IMG/VR virus record: IMGVR_UViG_3300045125_000170
Span: 1 to 64,000 of that record
Length of the DNA: 64,000 bases
Source of the DNA: a virus
Direction: 5' to 3' (one strand)
Shown: piece after piece, positions 26,514-37,379 of the stretch
Layout of the letters: each line of letters starts with the position of its first letter
How positions within the stretch are numbered: the stretch's first letter is position 1
Position numbers and translations under genes: made by a program
The notes under the pieces: generated by a model
Databases searched by the model: none
What the model saw: only the letters and a program-made list of their open reading frames with translations
What the model was told of the DNA's origin: nothing

Positions 26514-27813
26514 ATGGAAATTGAAAATAGCTTTAATTTAGAAGCAGAAAAAATCTGCTTATCCCACTTGATGACGTGTGGGGAATTTGAATTATTAGAC
26601 TTGAAAGAAGATGACTTCTTTCTAGAAACACATCGAATTGTGTTCCAAGTCATTTTTGCTTTGTATGACATGGGACGTGAATATAAGTTTATTGACGTTA
26701 TTGATTTTTTAGAAAACCATAAGGCTAATAAGTTAAAAGAGCCAAAAAAATTATTGCTGAGTTAATGGATACGGCATATTTTGAGACTGAAAGCAGTTTG
26801 CAGATTATCAAAGACAGATCTGTAAGACGCAAATTAGCGTCTGCTTCTGCTCAAATAGAGCGTGCTACAGCTAATCTGACTTTGACTCCAGAGGAAATAT
26901 TAGGTAATGCACAAGATGCGTTATTTAATATAGAGAAAAATGTAGTAGGGGAACGCTACAAAATTTCCTCTGCTCAAGAATTAGCAGTATCGTTTTTTGA
27001 GGCGATTACTGCACCTAAACAAAAGCTGCCTAACTTAGGGTGGTACGCATTGGATAACATTTTGAATGGTATTCGTCCTTGCTTATATTTAGTGGCTGGT
27101 GGCACAGGCATGGGCAAAACATCATTTATGATGGCAATGGCTAAGCAGTTGATGACGAATCACAATTTACCAGTCATTTATTTTACTCCAGAGATGACTG
27201 CTCATCAATTAACTTTACGGATGATTGGCAGTCTTTCTGGTATTAATTATGCTGAAATTGAGAAGATTGGACTTAAATCAACAAGATTCTCGATGGAGTG
27301 TATTAAGTACTGCTATTAATGATTATAGCAACTTTACCTTTTTATATCAACGATAATGCTACACCTACTATGGGCATTATTGAGTCTGATATTCGTAAAG
27401 TATTAGCAAAGACACCTGATAATAAAGCTGTTATTTTTATTGACTATTTACAACAATTACCACCAGTTGGGAGGGATGGTGATTCAGCTTCTGAGTTGGG
27501 AAGACGCATGCAAATGCTAGATAATATTGCCAAAAAGTTTCAACTTCCTATGTTTGTTGGTTGTCAGATTAACAGGGCTAATGCCCAAACTAATGAAAAG
27601 CGTCCAGATCTTAATTCTATTCGTGGTAGTGGAGAGATTTGCGAGAAATCAGCTGTAGTCCTGGGACTGCATCGTCCAGGTTATTATACAAGGGATTATA
27701 CAGATAATTCTTTTGAGGTAATAGTACTAAAAAACAGGTGGGGACGGATGGATGAAACAGCTTATTTCAGATGTGATTTAGGTATATCAAAATTTGAGGA
27801 TACATCTGTATGA
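26514..27813 (+). CDS. dnaB: Replicative DNA helicase DnaB, two frame breaks
   Basis: N-terminal domain (NSFNLEAEKICLSHLMTCGE, DDFFLETHRIVFQVIFALYD), then the RecA-like core: Walker A GGTGMGKTSF, FTPEMTAHQLTLRMIGSLSG, Walker B AVIFIDYLQQL, GCQINRANAQTNEKRPDLNS, LHRPGYYTRDY. One missing A in the A7 run at about 26,745 and one indel near 27,290 split it into three frames. Joined length is about 433 residues, normal for phage DnaB. It unwinds the fork and probably works with the initiator upstream. Confidence 0.92.
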
Positions 27814-28190
27814 TGCAACCAATACTAGTTGCATTTACACCTAGTAATGTTCGCCGGATATTTTCCGGCAACAAAAAAATAGAGTTAAGGAAATATGCAC
27901 CTCCCTCTAACTTAATTGTCATCTTTGAGAAACGTCCAATGATGGCAATTGTTGGTAAATGTAAAGTTTCCAAGATAGTCGAAGGAGATGCTGATTATTG
28001 GTGTAAACACAGTGATAAAACATGCATGTCCGCAAAGGAAATAAGAGATTATTTGGAAGATAAAAAAGGATATGGATGGTATTTATCTGATGTTAAATTA
28101 ACGCATCAAATACCTTTTAATATGTTGAACTTAAAAGCAATACCTAGTCGTTTTATCTATGTCCCTTTTAATTGGTTTTACCAGTATTAA
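27810..28190 (+). CDS. ASCH-domain-like protein
   Basis: 126 residues, intact, ATGA overlap with dnaB. ILVAFTPSNVRRIFSGNKKI then ELRKYAPPSNLIVIFEKRP and MAIVGKCKVSKIVEGDADYW follow the ASCH pattern (K..I..G.K..E.R, then a beta-barrel 'P...I.G'). ASCH proteins bind RNA or modified nucleotides; target unknown. It is followed by a terminator. Confidence 0.65.
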   Translation: MMQPILVAFTPSNVRRIFSGNKKIELRKYAPPSNLIVIFEKRPMMAIVGKCKVSKIVEGDADYWCKHSDKTCMSAKEIRDYLEDKKGYGWYLSDVKLTHQIPFNMLNLKAIPSRFIYVPFNWFYQY

Positions 28191-28222
28191 AAAATGCAAC
28201 GGTTACAACTTGCATTTTTAAT
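28189..28222 (+). terminator. Rho-independent terminator
   Basis: AAAATGCAA/TTGCATTTTT stem around CGGTTACAAC. Confidence 0.8.
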
Positions 28223-28254
28223 ATTAGAATATTGTCAAGGCATTTATAGTTATT

Positions 28255-28515
28255 ATGGACACAGAAAAAGAAGCACGCAAAAAAGCACAGGCAGCTTACT
28301 ATCAACGTAGGAAAGCTGGATATAAAACTAGTCGTTGCACTATTTGTAACGCTAGATTAAAAATAGATTCCAAGCATTCCCCAATATGCTGGAGCTGTTG
28401 GTACAAAACTCCGGAAGGGAGATTGTATTTAAAGCAGAAACAGAAAGATTGCAGGGCTAAGAAGAAACAATTAATAAAGTTATTGACAAATAATCTTAGT
28501 TCTGTTATTATTTAG
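28255..28515 (+). CDS. Small zinc-finger-like protein (86 aa)
   Basis: Two CxxC knuckles (SRCTICNARLK and PICWSCWYK) in a lysine-rich protein. The N-terminus is a basic helix (EARKKAQAAYYQRRKAG). It probably binds nucleic acid. The promoter of the next gene (28483-28511) is embedded in its last codons. Confidence 0.6.
   Translation: MDTEKEARKKAQAAYYQRRKAGYKTSRCTICNARLKIDSKHSPICWSCWYKTPEGRLYLKQKQKDCRAKKKQLIKLLTNNLSSVII
28483..28511 (+). promoter_or_regulatory. Sigma70-type promoter inside the preceding gene
   Basis: TTGACA 28483-28488, 17 bp, TATTAT 28506-28511, 26 bases before the ERF start codon. Confidence 0.8.
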
Positions 28516-28536
28516 AAAGAGTTACTAGGAGACGAC

Positions 28537-29150
28537 ATGAAGGAATTAATTACAGCTTTAGCTAAAGCAAAAATGAGATTTCACCCACTGAAAAAGAGTG
28601 GGTATAATAAGTTTTCGAATTACCACTACGCTACTTTGGATGATGTTATTACATCCACTGTTGAGGCATTAAGTGAAAACGGGTTAGTATATATTTTTAC
28701 CCTTGAAGGGGAAAGACTTATATTAACTCTTTGGCATGAATCCGGGGAGTCATTAATTAGCTCCACCACTCTTGTGGTAGAGAAGACAAAAAGCAGGGAT
28801 GGTAAAGAGCAGTCTCATTCCCATGCGTGGGGAGCTGCAATCACATATAGTAAAAGTACCTTCTGGCTGCAATGCTGGGTGTAGCAGCAGAGGAAGATGA
28901 TGACAATGACGTTTATGTTGCACCTGCGTCTGTTTCTCCTTCTGTTTCTGCTAAGTTACTTTCTGAGGAACAAATAGCCAAATTAATGGCTGTAGCTCCA
29001 TTAGACAGTAATGGAGAAGTTTCGGAGAGACTTAAAATAGCCATTACGGCTAAAAGTGGAGCTAAAACAAAGATTAAAAACTTATCGGAAATACCGCCAG
29101 AAAAGTATGAAGTCATACTTAACTGGCTACCCACAGTTAAGCTAGAGTAA
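28537..29150 (+). CDS. erf: ERF-family single-strand annealing protein, one frame break
   Basis: MKELITALAKAKMRFHPLKK, NKFSNYHYATLDDVITSTVE and ALSENGLVYIF are the ERF signature. SHAWGAAITYSK leads to a frame change near 28,858, restoring KYLLAAMLGVAAEEDDD. The C-terminal half is an acidic linker and a small helical end. About 204 residues. It anneals complementary single strands in phage recombination. Confidence 0.85.
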
Positions 29151-29151
29151 T

Positions 29152-29184
29152 TAAAAAGCCAGGAGTCAATCCTGGCTTTTTAAT
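29152..29184. terminator. Bidirectional terminator
   Basis: AAAAAGCCAGGA/TCCTGGCTTTTT between the convergent ERF and clamp genes. Confidence 0.9.
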
Positions 29185-30293
29185 TTAGTTTCTTAATTGA
29201 ATAGGCATTAGTAATCGCAAGTTACTTACACCACTGCCTAGTTGTGAAATAATCAACGGAGTTAAAGCTTCGTTGATTTTAATTTGCACATGCTCCCCAT
29301 TTAGAGATTTTAGTGCTTCTAAAGCATATCTAGCTTTTAAGCAAACAACTATTGGTTCTCCAGAGAATTCGCAATTAATAGTATCAACAGCGCTGCCTAC
29401 CTCTCTGTTTTCAGTTGTTAATTCAAGTTTTTGCTCATCCGGTATAAAAGACAATTTTACGATATTTTCTTTGGCATCAGACATTGGATTAACTCGCTCT
29501 ATTGTTTCTATTAATTCTTTCCTGGATATGCAGCAATCCCTTGAAAATTGCTTTGGTATTAAACTCCAATAACTTGGATATTGTCCAACTAAAGTTCTAA
29601 AAGCAACGACAATATTATCGGAGTGAATTATTGCAATTGTGTCCGAAGTTGTTAGTTGAAAATCACTAGAAGACTTGATTATTTTTGTTAATTCCTGTAG
29701 CACTTTAGCTGGAATAGTACACTCTTCAATTTTATCTTCACTTTCGTAAGAATATATAGAAAGTCTATGTCCATCTGTTGCGGCTAAACTGATTCCGTTA
29801 TCGGCAAGTGACTTAAAGTTGACTCCTGTTAAAACTTGTTTAGTCTCATCTGAGGAAGCTGAAAATAATACAGCTTTTAATCCTTCTAGTAGTTTTTCAG
29901 CAGACAAATTAGTTTGTTTGCTTTCTGCGTCTAATTGAGGGAAATTCTGGATATTCTACTGAAGAAATACCATTTATTTTGAATTTACCAGTTTTGTGTT
30001 TTACAGTTAAAGTTGTGTCATCTAACTTAACTTCTAAATCACAATTAGGTATTTTGTTGACACTATCTACCAGTGCTTTAGCTGGTATGCAAAACGAGCC
30101 TTGTTGGCTTATTGTTGCTGGTATTGATATTTTTATCCACAAAGACAAGTCACTTGCTGTTATAACAAGTGCATCTTCTTTCGCTTCTAGCAAAAAAGTT
30201 GTTAGAATATTATGGGCGGGACGAGATGCAGATTGCTCTAAATGCTTGATTTACTGCTTGTGATAACGCTGATTGCTTTACGGAAAATTTCAT
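29185..30293 (-). CDS. dnaN: DNA polymerase III beta subunit (sliding clamp), two frame breaks
   Basis: MKFSVKQSALSQAVNQA at 30293 with GAGTGTG upstream. Then HNILTTFLLEAKEDALVITA, QQGSFCIPAKALVDSVNKIP, GVNFKSLADNGISLAATDGH, RLSIYSYESED, TIPAKVLQELTKIIKSSSD and the C-terminal SGVSNLRLLMPIQLRN. This matches the three-domain clamp fold and the LMP(I/M) ending of bacterial DnaN. Frame changes lie near 30,228 and 29,908. About 369 residues. It tethers the polymerase to DNA. A bacterial-type beta clamp is uncommon in phages. Confidence 0.92.
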
Positions 30294-30326
30294 AACACAC
30301 TCTCGGTATTGTAGTATTTTTATTAT

Positions 30327-31831
30327 ATGCTAGAAGTCAAGTTAAATCCAAAATTTAAAACAAAAATTAAACAAAGAACAGTTGATGTTTTAACTCAAGA
30401 TGGACGCGCTCAATCATTTGAGAATTTTTACCAAGTTCCAGCTAATTATGGTGATTTCTTAGAAGAATGCTGTCGTATTAGATCTGGTAATAAATTTATT
30501 CCTTTCGCTCCTTTTGAGTACCAAAAAGTTGTAAGTGATTTGATAGACAAATATCGCGGTATAATGATTTTTAAAACACGACAGTTAGGATTAACTGAGT
30601 GTATTTCTGCTAAGTTTTTGCACAAAGCATTATTAAATCCTGCTTATGCTGCCGCTGTGTTGTCGCTAGGACAAAAAGAATCTTCTAATATTGCAGTTAG
30701 AATACAGTCAATGCCAGCTAATATCAAAGAACTTAAATTTTTAACTAAATCTAAGACAGAAATTCATTTTCAAAATGCTGGTAAAATATGGTTTCGTCCA
30801 GCTACAGATAACGCTACACGCTCATTAGAATCTGTTTCTGATATATTTTACGACGAAGCTGCTTTTCCTCCTAATTTTGCTGAAATATATGCATCTTCTA
30901 CCCCATCTCAAGAAGCAGTTGGTGAGAATGCCAGAACTATTATGGCAACTACAATGTCCCAATTAGGCAAGCTAAGCACTTTTTGGCAAATGTTTGATTC
31001 TGCTAATCCAGTAGATGCAGAAGAGTTAATAGAAAAAATTAAAGCAGGTAAAGAAGAGCCATGTTATTGGTGGGTAGATAACAACGGTTGGGCAAAAGTA
31101 ATCATCCACTGGAAGGCTCATCCAATTTACAGTAATGTCCCTGACTTCTTACAAAAAACTAAAGATAAACATAAGCTGACAGATGATGCTTTAAATAGAG
31201 AATATAATCTTGGTATTCCTGATTCAGGTGGTGCATTATTTAGTTCTGAAGATGTATTTAAATGTGCTGTTGGTAGTTGGGCTTTACCTGATAAAGATAA
31301 GCATTACATGGCTGCGTTAGATCCAAATTTTGGTGGTACAGATTATTGGGAATATTTAATAATTGACATTACAGATTATCCATATCAAGTAGTGGCTGAA
31401 TACAGAGAAAATGATAGACAATCTTTGTTTTGTATAGAAAAAACGTTGCAATTATCTGATGCTTATAATCCTGTTTTAACTGTAGTAGAACACAACTCGG
31501 GAGGTGCCATTATTGCTGCGGAAATAACTAAACAACGTCCTAGCTTAGCAGTTGAAACAGTTGCTACTACTAATACTTCTAAAGTTGTTAATACAGATAG
31601 ATTGGCATTAGCTTTGGAAAAAGAGAAGTTATATTTCCAGCTAATTGGGCTGGGATTCATGAATTTAAGAGTTTTTCCTTGCAAACTAGAAGTGCAATGC
31701 ATGGGCATGATGATTGTATTATGTGTCTAAGCATTGCTTTTGCTAGATTAGAACTTGCTTTAAGAAGACGTGGTGGAGCATTAACAGGAGATTTAGGAAC
31801 TGTTGCTAGAACAAAATCCAGATTTAGGTAA
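30327..31831 (+). CDS. terL: Terminase large subunit, one frame break
   Basis: DNA-packaging motor ATPase and nuclease. Walker A variant MIFKTRQLGLTECIS, Walker B VSDIFYDEAAF, coupling region ARTIMATTMSQLGK, then the RNase H-like nuclease with MAALDPNFGGTDYW and VLTVVEHNSGG. A frame change near 31,650 leads to AMHGHDDCIMCLSIAFARL with the final acidic nuclease residues, stopping at 31829-31831. About 502 residues. First gene of the head module; no Shine-Dalgarno visible. Confidence 0.9.
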
Positions 31832-31910
31832 AAACTAGTATCATAAATTTATCAATTAATATATTAGGAAATATTAAGATTTAGAATAAAGTATAGATTA
31901 ATTTATTTTT

Positions 31911-33194
31911 ATGCCAAATTACGGAAAAATCTTTAATAAAATATGGCAATTTTTTAAACGTTCTAGCTCTTCTGATTTAGAGGGATATAGACAATCGGTT
32001 ATCTATCCAGCTATTCAGTTTAAGGCTAATTACGACTTGCCAGAAACTCCAATTCGCCCAGTACATGGTGATTTGAACATTTCTTATGATTTATTAGAAA
32101 TGTACTATTGGAGTTACGAATATCGTCATGCTATAGATGCTATCGCTTCCGATTGCTTTCAAGAAGTTGAAGGGCAAGTGTCTAGTTGGTATGTTTGTGA
32201 AACGTTATCAGATGGCACTAAGGCTGCTCCTGAAGTATTGGAAGTAGCTAGAGAATTGTCTGCTGCACGATGTGGTAAAGATTTAATTTTAGGTGGTGAT
32301 GTTCTAATACGTGCTGCTGTAGAAGCATTAGCATTTGGGGATAGTTTCTTAGAACTTGGTATTGGTAAAACTGGATTAAGCAAAGATGACTGGGATATTA
32401 CTGCTAGTCAATATTTACCTACTTTCTCAATATTTGTTGAAAAATCATCAAATAATGAAACGCTTAAATATATACAACGTACCAAGCTAATGTCGTCTGA
32501 AGATGATTTGGAATTTAATCCAATTAAGATATTGCACTTTAAGTATAAATCTCGCGGTTTATATGGCAATTCTATTGGATTCCCATCAATTGAAACATGG
32601 AGAAAATTCAAAGATTGTTCTGTGGCATTGGAAACAGCAGCTCGTGATGTTGGTATTACTCCATGGTTGCACATTTTACCAGAAGACAAAACAGAACAAG
32701 ACAGAATTGACTACATGCAACGTCATGAAAGTATGGCTGCATCTGGCATTATCACTAATTTGTATTTAATGTCAGGTTCTGATGTGCGTAAAGCTGCCAG
32801 CACTTCGGGAGACTCTTTAACTCCTTTAATTGATTATTGGTTAAAGCTGAGATATCAATGCATCCCACCAAGAGTACCAGCATGGATATTTCCTGGTTTA
32901 GCTGAAGCAAATGGAGCAAAAGATATTCATGGACAACCAGCACTAACTTATAGTCGATTAATTGGAGAAGTGCGTTCATTAATTGGAGAACAAGTAAGAT
33001 GGGCAATTTGTGTTAAAATGGTATTGCGATATGGCTACGATTTTTATTTAGCTAATCGTGCATTTGATGTTAAATGGCCTAAATGGATGCTAACTCCGAA
33101 CTCTGAGTACACTCAAGTTATGAGTGAGTTTACTCCACAAGATTCTATTTCTTCACAAGATTTACAACTAGAAAAGTACTATGTTAGAAACTAA
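31911..33194 (+). CDS. Portal protein
   Basis: 427 residues, intact. Position after the terminase, length, and sequence such as YDLLEMYYWSYEYRHAIDAI, LGGDVLIRAAVEALAFGDSF, HFKYKSRGLYGNSIGFPSIE and a long helix at IGEVRSLIGEQVRWAICVKM fit phage portals. It forms the dodecameric ring at the capsid vertex through which DNA enters. Confidence 0.8.
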   Translation: MPNYGKIFNKIWQFFKRSSSSDLEGYRQSVIYPAIQFKANYDLPETPIRPVHGDLNISYDLLEMYYWSYEYRHAIDAIASDCFQEVEGQVSSWYVCETLSDGTKAAPEVLEVARELSAARCGKDLILGGDVLIRAAVEALAFGDSFLELGIGKTGLSKDDWDITASQYLPTFSIFVEKSSNNETLKYIQRTKLMSSEDDLEFNPIKILHFKYKSRGLYGNSIGFPSIETWRKFKDCSVALETAARDVGITPWLHILPEDKTEQDRIDYMQRHESMAASGIITNLYLMSGSDVRKAASTSGDSLTPLIDYWLKLRYQCIPPRVPAWIFPGLAEANGAKDIHGQPALTYSRLIGEVRSLIGEQVRWAICVKMVLRYGYDFYLANRAFDVKWPKWMLTPNSEYTQVMSEFTPQDSISSQDLQLEKYYVRN

Positions 33195-33351
33195 TTTTGT
33201 TCCTGAAAAATCTGATTTAATCTCTTTACAAGAGTTATTTAAAACAGCTTTACTTAATGATGACGACGTTAACGAGTACATTAAAGATTGGAATGAAAAT
33301 AACACTAAATATAGCGGTTTATTAGAAGCTGAACTTACGCCAGAGGAGTAA
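33181..33351 (+). CDS. Small hypothetical virion-cluster protein (56 aa)
   Basis: MLETNFVPEKSDLISLQELF ... AELTPEE; overlaps the portal end by 14 bases and ends two bases before the MuF-like gene. Acidic. Tight packing suggests a real structural-operon gene; function unknown. Confidence 0.55.
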   Translation: MLETNFVPEKSDLISLQELFKTALLNDDDVNEYIKDWNENNTKYSGLLEAELTPEE

Positions 33352-33352
33352 T

Positions 33353-34048
33353 ATGGCAGACTTTGCTTTTGATACCAAATCTCAAAGATTTCGTTATACT
33401 TCTGGCATTTTTGCTGGTAGATTTGTGTCCAGAGCAGATGTTCAAGAAGTAATAGAAAACAACATTACTAGATTAAAAGGAGATATTAAAACTACTACTC
33501 AATTGCTATTAGATAAAAAAATTACTGTAGCAACATGGGAACAAACTATGGCTGAGATTATCAAAAAAGGTAATACTCAATCTTATTTAGCTGGCAAAGG
33601 TGGTAAATTTCAATTTAAACCAAGAGATAAAGGAATTGTAGGCAATAGTTTAGTTGATGAATATGCTTATTTAAGGCGTTTCTCTCAAGAGATTAATAGT
33701 GGTAATTTATCCCCTGCTCAAATACTAGATAGAGCCAATAAATATGGTGATTCTTTCTATAAAACTTACGAGAAAGGAAGGCTAGAATCGCATAAACAAG
33801 CAGGTTACAAATGGGAAAAATGGACAGTAGGAGCATATAATAATATATGTCCAGATTGTGTTAATTACTCTTTATCTGGTTGGCAAATAATTGGATATTT
33901 TCCTCCAATTGGAGTAGCTACAGCATGTAAGATGCGGTGCCGGTGTCACAAAGATTTTGCTAATACTTTAGCAAAACCTACAATAGATTTATTTAATCAA
34001 AAAAATGGATGGATTAATTATGGAAGTTATGGTAGAAAAACCAGTTAA
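33353..34048 (+). CDS. MuF-like head morphogenesis protein
   Basis: 231 residues. The C-terminal half carries the Mu F/SPP1 gp7-type module: RLESHKQAGYKWEKWTVGAY, CPDCVNYSLSGWQ, PPIGVATACKMRCRCHKDF, with four or five cysteines likely to bind zinc. Usually a minor head protein next to the portal, as here. The N-terminus has the FDTKSQRFRYTSGIFAGRF opening often seen in such phage proteins. Confidence 0.75.
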   Translation: MADFAFDTKSQRFRYTSGIFAGRFVSRADVQEVIENNITRLKGDIKTTTQLLLDKKITVATWEQTMAEIIKKGNTQSYLAGKGGKFQFKPRDKGIVGNSLVDEYAYLRRFSQEINSGNLSPAQILDRANKYGDSFYKTYEKGRLESHKQAGYKWEKWTVGAYNNICPDCVNYSLSGWQIIGYFPPIGVATACKMRCRCHKDFANTLAKPTIDLFNQKNGWINYGSYGRKTS

Positions 34049-34727
34049 ACGTACTTTGTATATGGGTACTCCCACTCCTGAAGATTTAGATAAAATTAAA
34101 TTTTATACTAAACAAGATTGGGAATACGACGAATGGTGTGTTGTTCCTATTCGAGCTTCTGATAATTTAGTTAGCAGAAATTACAAAGTATGGCATGACA
34201 ATGTTTTAAAGCAAATGCCAAAAGAACTAATTGGTAAAAATCTTATTTATAATCACGAATGGAATGAAGTAGAAGAATCTATCGGATTTATATTAGATGC
34301 TTTTTTGACTTCTGATTTTCCGGAAGAAAATGCAATTAATAGCGGAGATAGATACCAAAAAACATGTCAATTATTGCAAATAATGGCTATAAATGCGTAT
34401 ATTGCGTAGCTGCTATTCATGCATCAAGAGCTGAAGATATTATGAATATCAAAACAATGCGTGTTAATAAATGTTCCACTGGTGGTGTTTTATCTGAAGT
34501 AAATATTATTTGCCCAAATCGTTCTGCTGAATATGGACGAGATGTTAGCTTTCTTTGAAGTAGATAGCAAAGGTAAATACATTTGCCCTCATCAGATACC
34601 AGGTGGATACGAATATGATGACGAAGACGAATTAGCTGATTATGCAATATGGGACGGCATTTTTGAAGGAGTAGAGCTTTCTTTGGTTCTTTGTGGAAAT
34701 CTTCCTAATGCTCAAATTTTGCATTAA
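34020..34727 (+). CDS. Putative prohead protease or minor head protein, two frame breaks
   Basis: From ATG 34020: MEVMVEKPVKRTLYMGTPTP, RASDNLVSRNYKVWHDNVLK, KNLIYNHEWNEVEESIGFIL. After a frame change near 34,360 IIANNGYKCVYCVAAIHASR and VNKCSTGGVLSEVNIICP. After another near 34,550 EVDSKGKYICPHQIPGGYEY. About 235 residues. The 'P...W...IGK..YNHEW...G.ILDA' layout and the position after MuF suggest a head-maturation protease. The STGG segment might hold a serine nucleophile, but I cannot confirm this. Confidence 0.4.
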
Positions 34728-34729
34728 TT

Positions 34730-35098
34730 TCATAAATCTTTTTGTAGTTCTTGTTCTGCAAAAAGATTTAATTCAGTATTTTCTGTATTTAAATTCTGTA
34801 TTATCTCTATAAATTCTTCTTCTGATATAACTGTATACTCTACTGGAAGATTTAACTCAGGTATAGGTAAAAATACATTACTTTCTGTTGGAATTAAAAA
34901 TATCCAATAATTTTCAAATTCTTGAATATTTGCCCAAGTAGTAGTTTTAGGCGAATTAGGCAATAAATTTCCATTATAATCAACAGATATCAAACCTTCT
35001 GGAGATTGCCTTTCTTCTGGAAATAAAGAAAGCAATGTCCTGTTTACGTAATCTAACGCTAATTGCGCATCTTGTAAAGAGTTAAATTTGTAATACAT
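34730..35098 (-). CDS. Hypothetical protein at the end of the fibre operon (122 aa)
   Basis: MYYKFNSLQDAQLALDYVNR ... ENTELNLFAEQELQKDL. Intact; starts two bases after the preceding fibre gene's stop. Its position suggests a fibre-assembly chaperone, as such small genes often follow tail fibres. No motif recognised. Confidence 0.5.
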   Translation of the reverse strand: MYYKFNSLQDAQLALDYVNRTLLSLFPEERQSPEGLISVDYNGNLLPNSPKTTTWANIQEFENYWIFLIPTESNVFLPIPELNLPVEYTVISEEEFIEIIQNLNTENTELNLFAEQELQKDL

Positions 35099-35100
35099 TT

Positions 35101-37379
35101 TTAAGTTCCTGATATTGTTAAAGTTGATCCACTAATAGATAAAAATCCAGCTGTCATGTTTTGATAAAAACTGCCATGATATTGCAATCTATATAACACT
35201 TCCGCATCATCTGTATTACTACTACTTATCATAATACTAATTAATCTGTATGCGCTAGTAGCAGTAATAATTAAAGAAGTTATAGTACTTGTTGTTGTAA
35301 CAAAATTATACCCAGTTAGTCCACCTATCCAAATTCTGCTGCCTGATTGTATATTTACGCTATTTAAAGTAAAACTAGCGCCTGATTGAAATACTACGCA
35401 GCTTAATCCATTAATTGTTTGTAATTGTAAATTTGATATTGATTGATTAGATGTTCCAGTTATTGGAGTCCACCCAGTTAAACTTGCTGCTGTTGTGCTA
35501 CTAGTAGTAGGGGTAGTACCACTGTTAGCTCTATAACTTCTTGCAATATTAGTAGTGTAAGTTGCGGGAGCTGCTATAACGTCTGGCCAGCCTTTTGCCA
35601 TCATCCATAATCTGCATTTAATTCCTGTTATTGCATTCCCAGTTGTAAAATTATAGCTAACACCATTAAGAGTTTCGTTTACGTTATACAATGCAGTTTC
35701 CCATGATTTACCAGTTTGATTATATGCGTCGACTATATCTCGTCTTGCTTGTGCAGTAGTAATAGTATTATGCCAAGTGTCTATTTCACTTTGATTAAAA
35801 CTGTCTTTAATTGTTCTATTAGATCTTCTGTCATTGTTTGTTAAGCCTTTTGTTATTGTGTTTGAGATACCACTAAATATGTTACTCCAGTCTATTGTTC
35901 TATTAGGTTTATTAGAATAACCAGCTGCTAAAGATATATATATGTTGTCTAATGATAAAGATGTTAAAGAAGTGCAATTGTACCAAGCATAGCTAAAATT
36001 CGTCCCATTTTGAGTATTAATTGCAGGGAAAGATGTTAAAGAAGTGCAATTGTACCAAGCAGCGTAAAAATTCGTCCCATTTTGAGTATTAATTGCTGGG
36101 AAAGATGTTAAAGAACTGCAATCTGCACCAAGCTGGCCAAAACTCTGATCCCATTTTGAGTATTAATTGCAGGGAAAGATGTTAAAGAAGTGCAATTCTG
36201 CCAAGCAGCGTAGAAATTCGTCCCATTTTGAGTATTAATTGCAGGGAAAGATGTTAAAGAACTGCAATAGTCCCAAGTATCGTCAAAAATTCGTCCCATT
36301 TTGAGTATTAATTGCTGGGAAAGATGTTAAAGAAGTGCAATTGTACCAAGCATAGCTAAAACTCGTCCCATTTTGAGTATTAATTGCAGGGAAAGATGTT
36401 AAAGAAGTGCAATCGTACCAAGCAGCGTCAAAACTCGTCCCATTTTGAGTATTAATTGCAGGGAAAGATGTTAAAGAAGTGCAATTGTACCAAGCATAGC
36501 TAAAATTCGTCCCATTTTGAGTATTAATTGCTGGGAAAGATGTTAAAGAAGTGCAATAGTACCAAGCATCGCTAAAACTCGTCCCATTTTGAGTATTAAT
36601 TGCAGGGAAAGATGTTAAAGAAGTGCAATTGTACCAAGCATAGCTAAAATTCGTCCCATTTTGAGTATTAATTGCAGGGAAAGATGTTAAAGAAGTGCAA
36701 TTAGCACCAAGCATGGCGTGAAAACTCGTCCCATTTTGAGTATTAATTGCAGGGAAAGATGTTAAAGAAGTGCAATAGTACCAAGCATAGCTAAAATTCG
36801 TCCCATTTTGAGTATTAATTGCAGGGAAAGATGTTATTCGCCTAGTAAAAAATTGAGTATTTTCTGCTCTATTTAAAAAATAGAAATATAAAGATGTAGT
36901 GCTGCTATAATTTAAATTTCTAGAATTAGTATTAAAATAAGCAGTAATTAAATCTTTATGAGCTTGAGTTGTTGTAGCAATAATTCCTGTTATTTTATTA
37001 AAATTTTGCACTCCATCGTTAAAATTATAAAAAACATAATAGTACTATTACTACTACTATTAAAGCTGAATTCTAATGTACCTTGATCTGCATCAGCAAC
37101 ATAAATGAATCCACTCCAATTTGTATCCCAGGTTGCTGTTAGATTGCGTGCTGAACGCATATCTAAAAATCTGTTAGTAGAATCATAAATAGGCTGAGTA
37201 CTTGCATTGCTGTTAAGTAAAGGTACGTTATTTAAGCTTCTATCTCCCCATGATGATACGTTGTTTCCAGAGCTAAAACTTAAAGTGTTTGGTAATCTAG
37301 CATCATAAAACCTATAAAGAAAAGGAATTATAGGCGTTATATCTACTTGTTGAGTTGTTTTGATTGCTATTCTTGACAT
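35101..37379 (-). CDS. Tail fibre / surface protein with BspA-type repeats, frame breaks
   Basis: MSRIAIKTTQQVDITPIIPF then a jelly-roll-like region (ARLPNTLSFSSGNNVSSWGD). Twelve copies follow of a 24-residue repeat, TSFPAINTQNGTSFSYAWYN plus CTSL, similar to BspA-like (DUF285-like) leucine-rich repeats of surface proteins. The C-terminal part resembles a phage collar or appendage (SNKPNRTIDWSNIFSGISNT, ending AGFLSISGSTLTISGT). Frame changes near 37,000, 36,290 and 36,130. About 755 residues if joined. Probably receptor binding. Confidence 0.75.
35953..36836 (-). repeat. Twelve tandem 72-bp repeats inside the fibre gene
   Basis: The marker GGGAAAGATGTTA occurs at 36026, 36098, 36172, 36244, 36317, 36389, 36461, 36533, 36605, 36677, 36752 and 36824. 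Nearly all steps are 72 bp; steps of 73, 74 and 75 mark indels or one extra codon. Confidence 0.95.
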
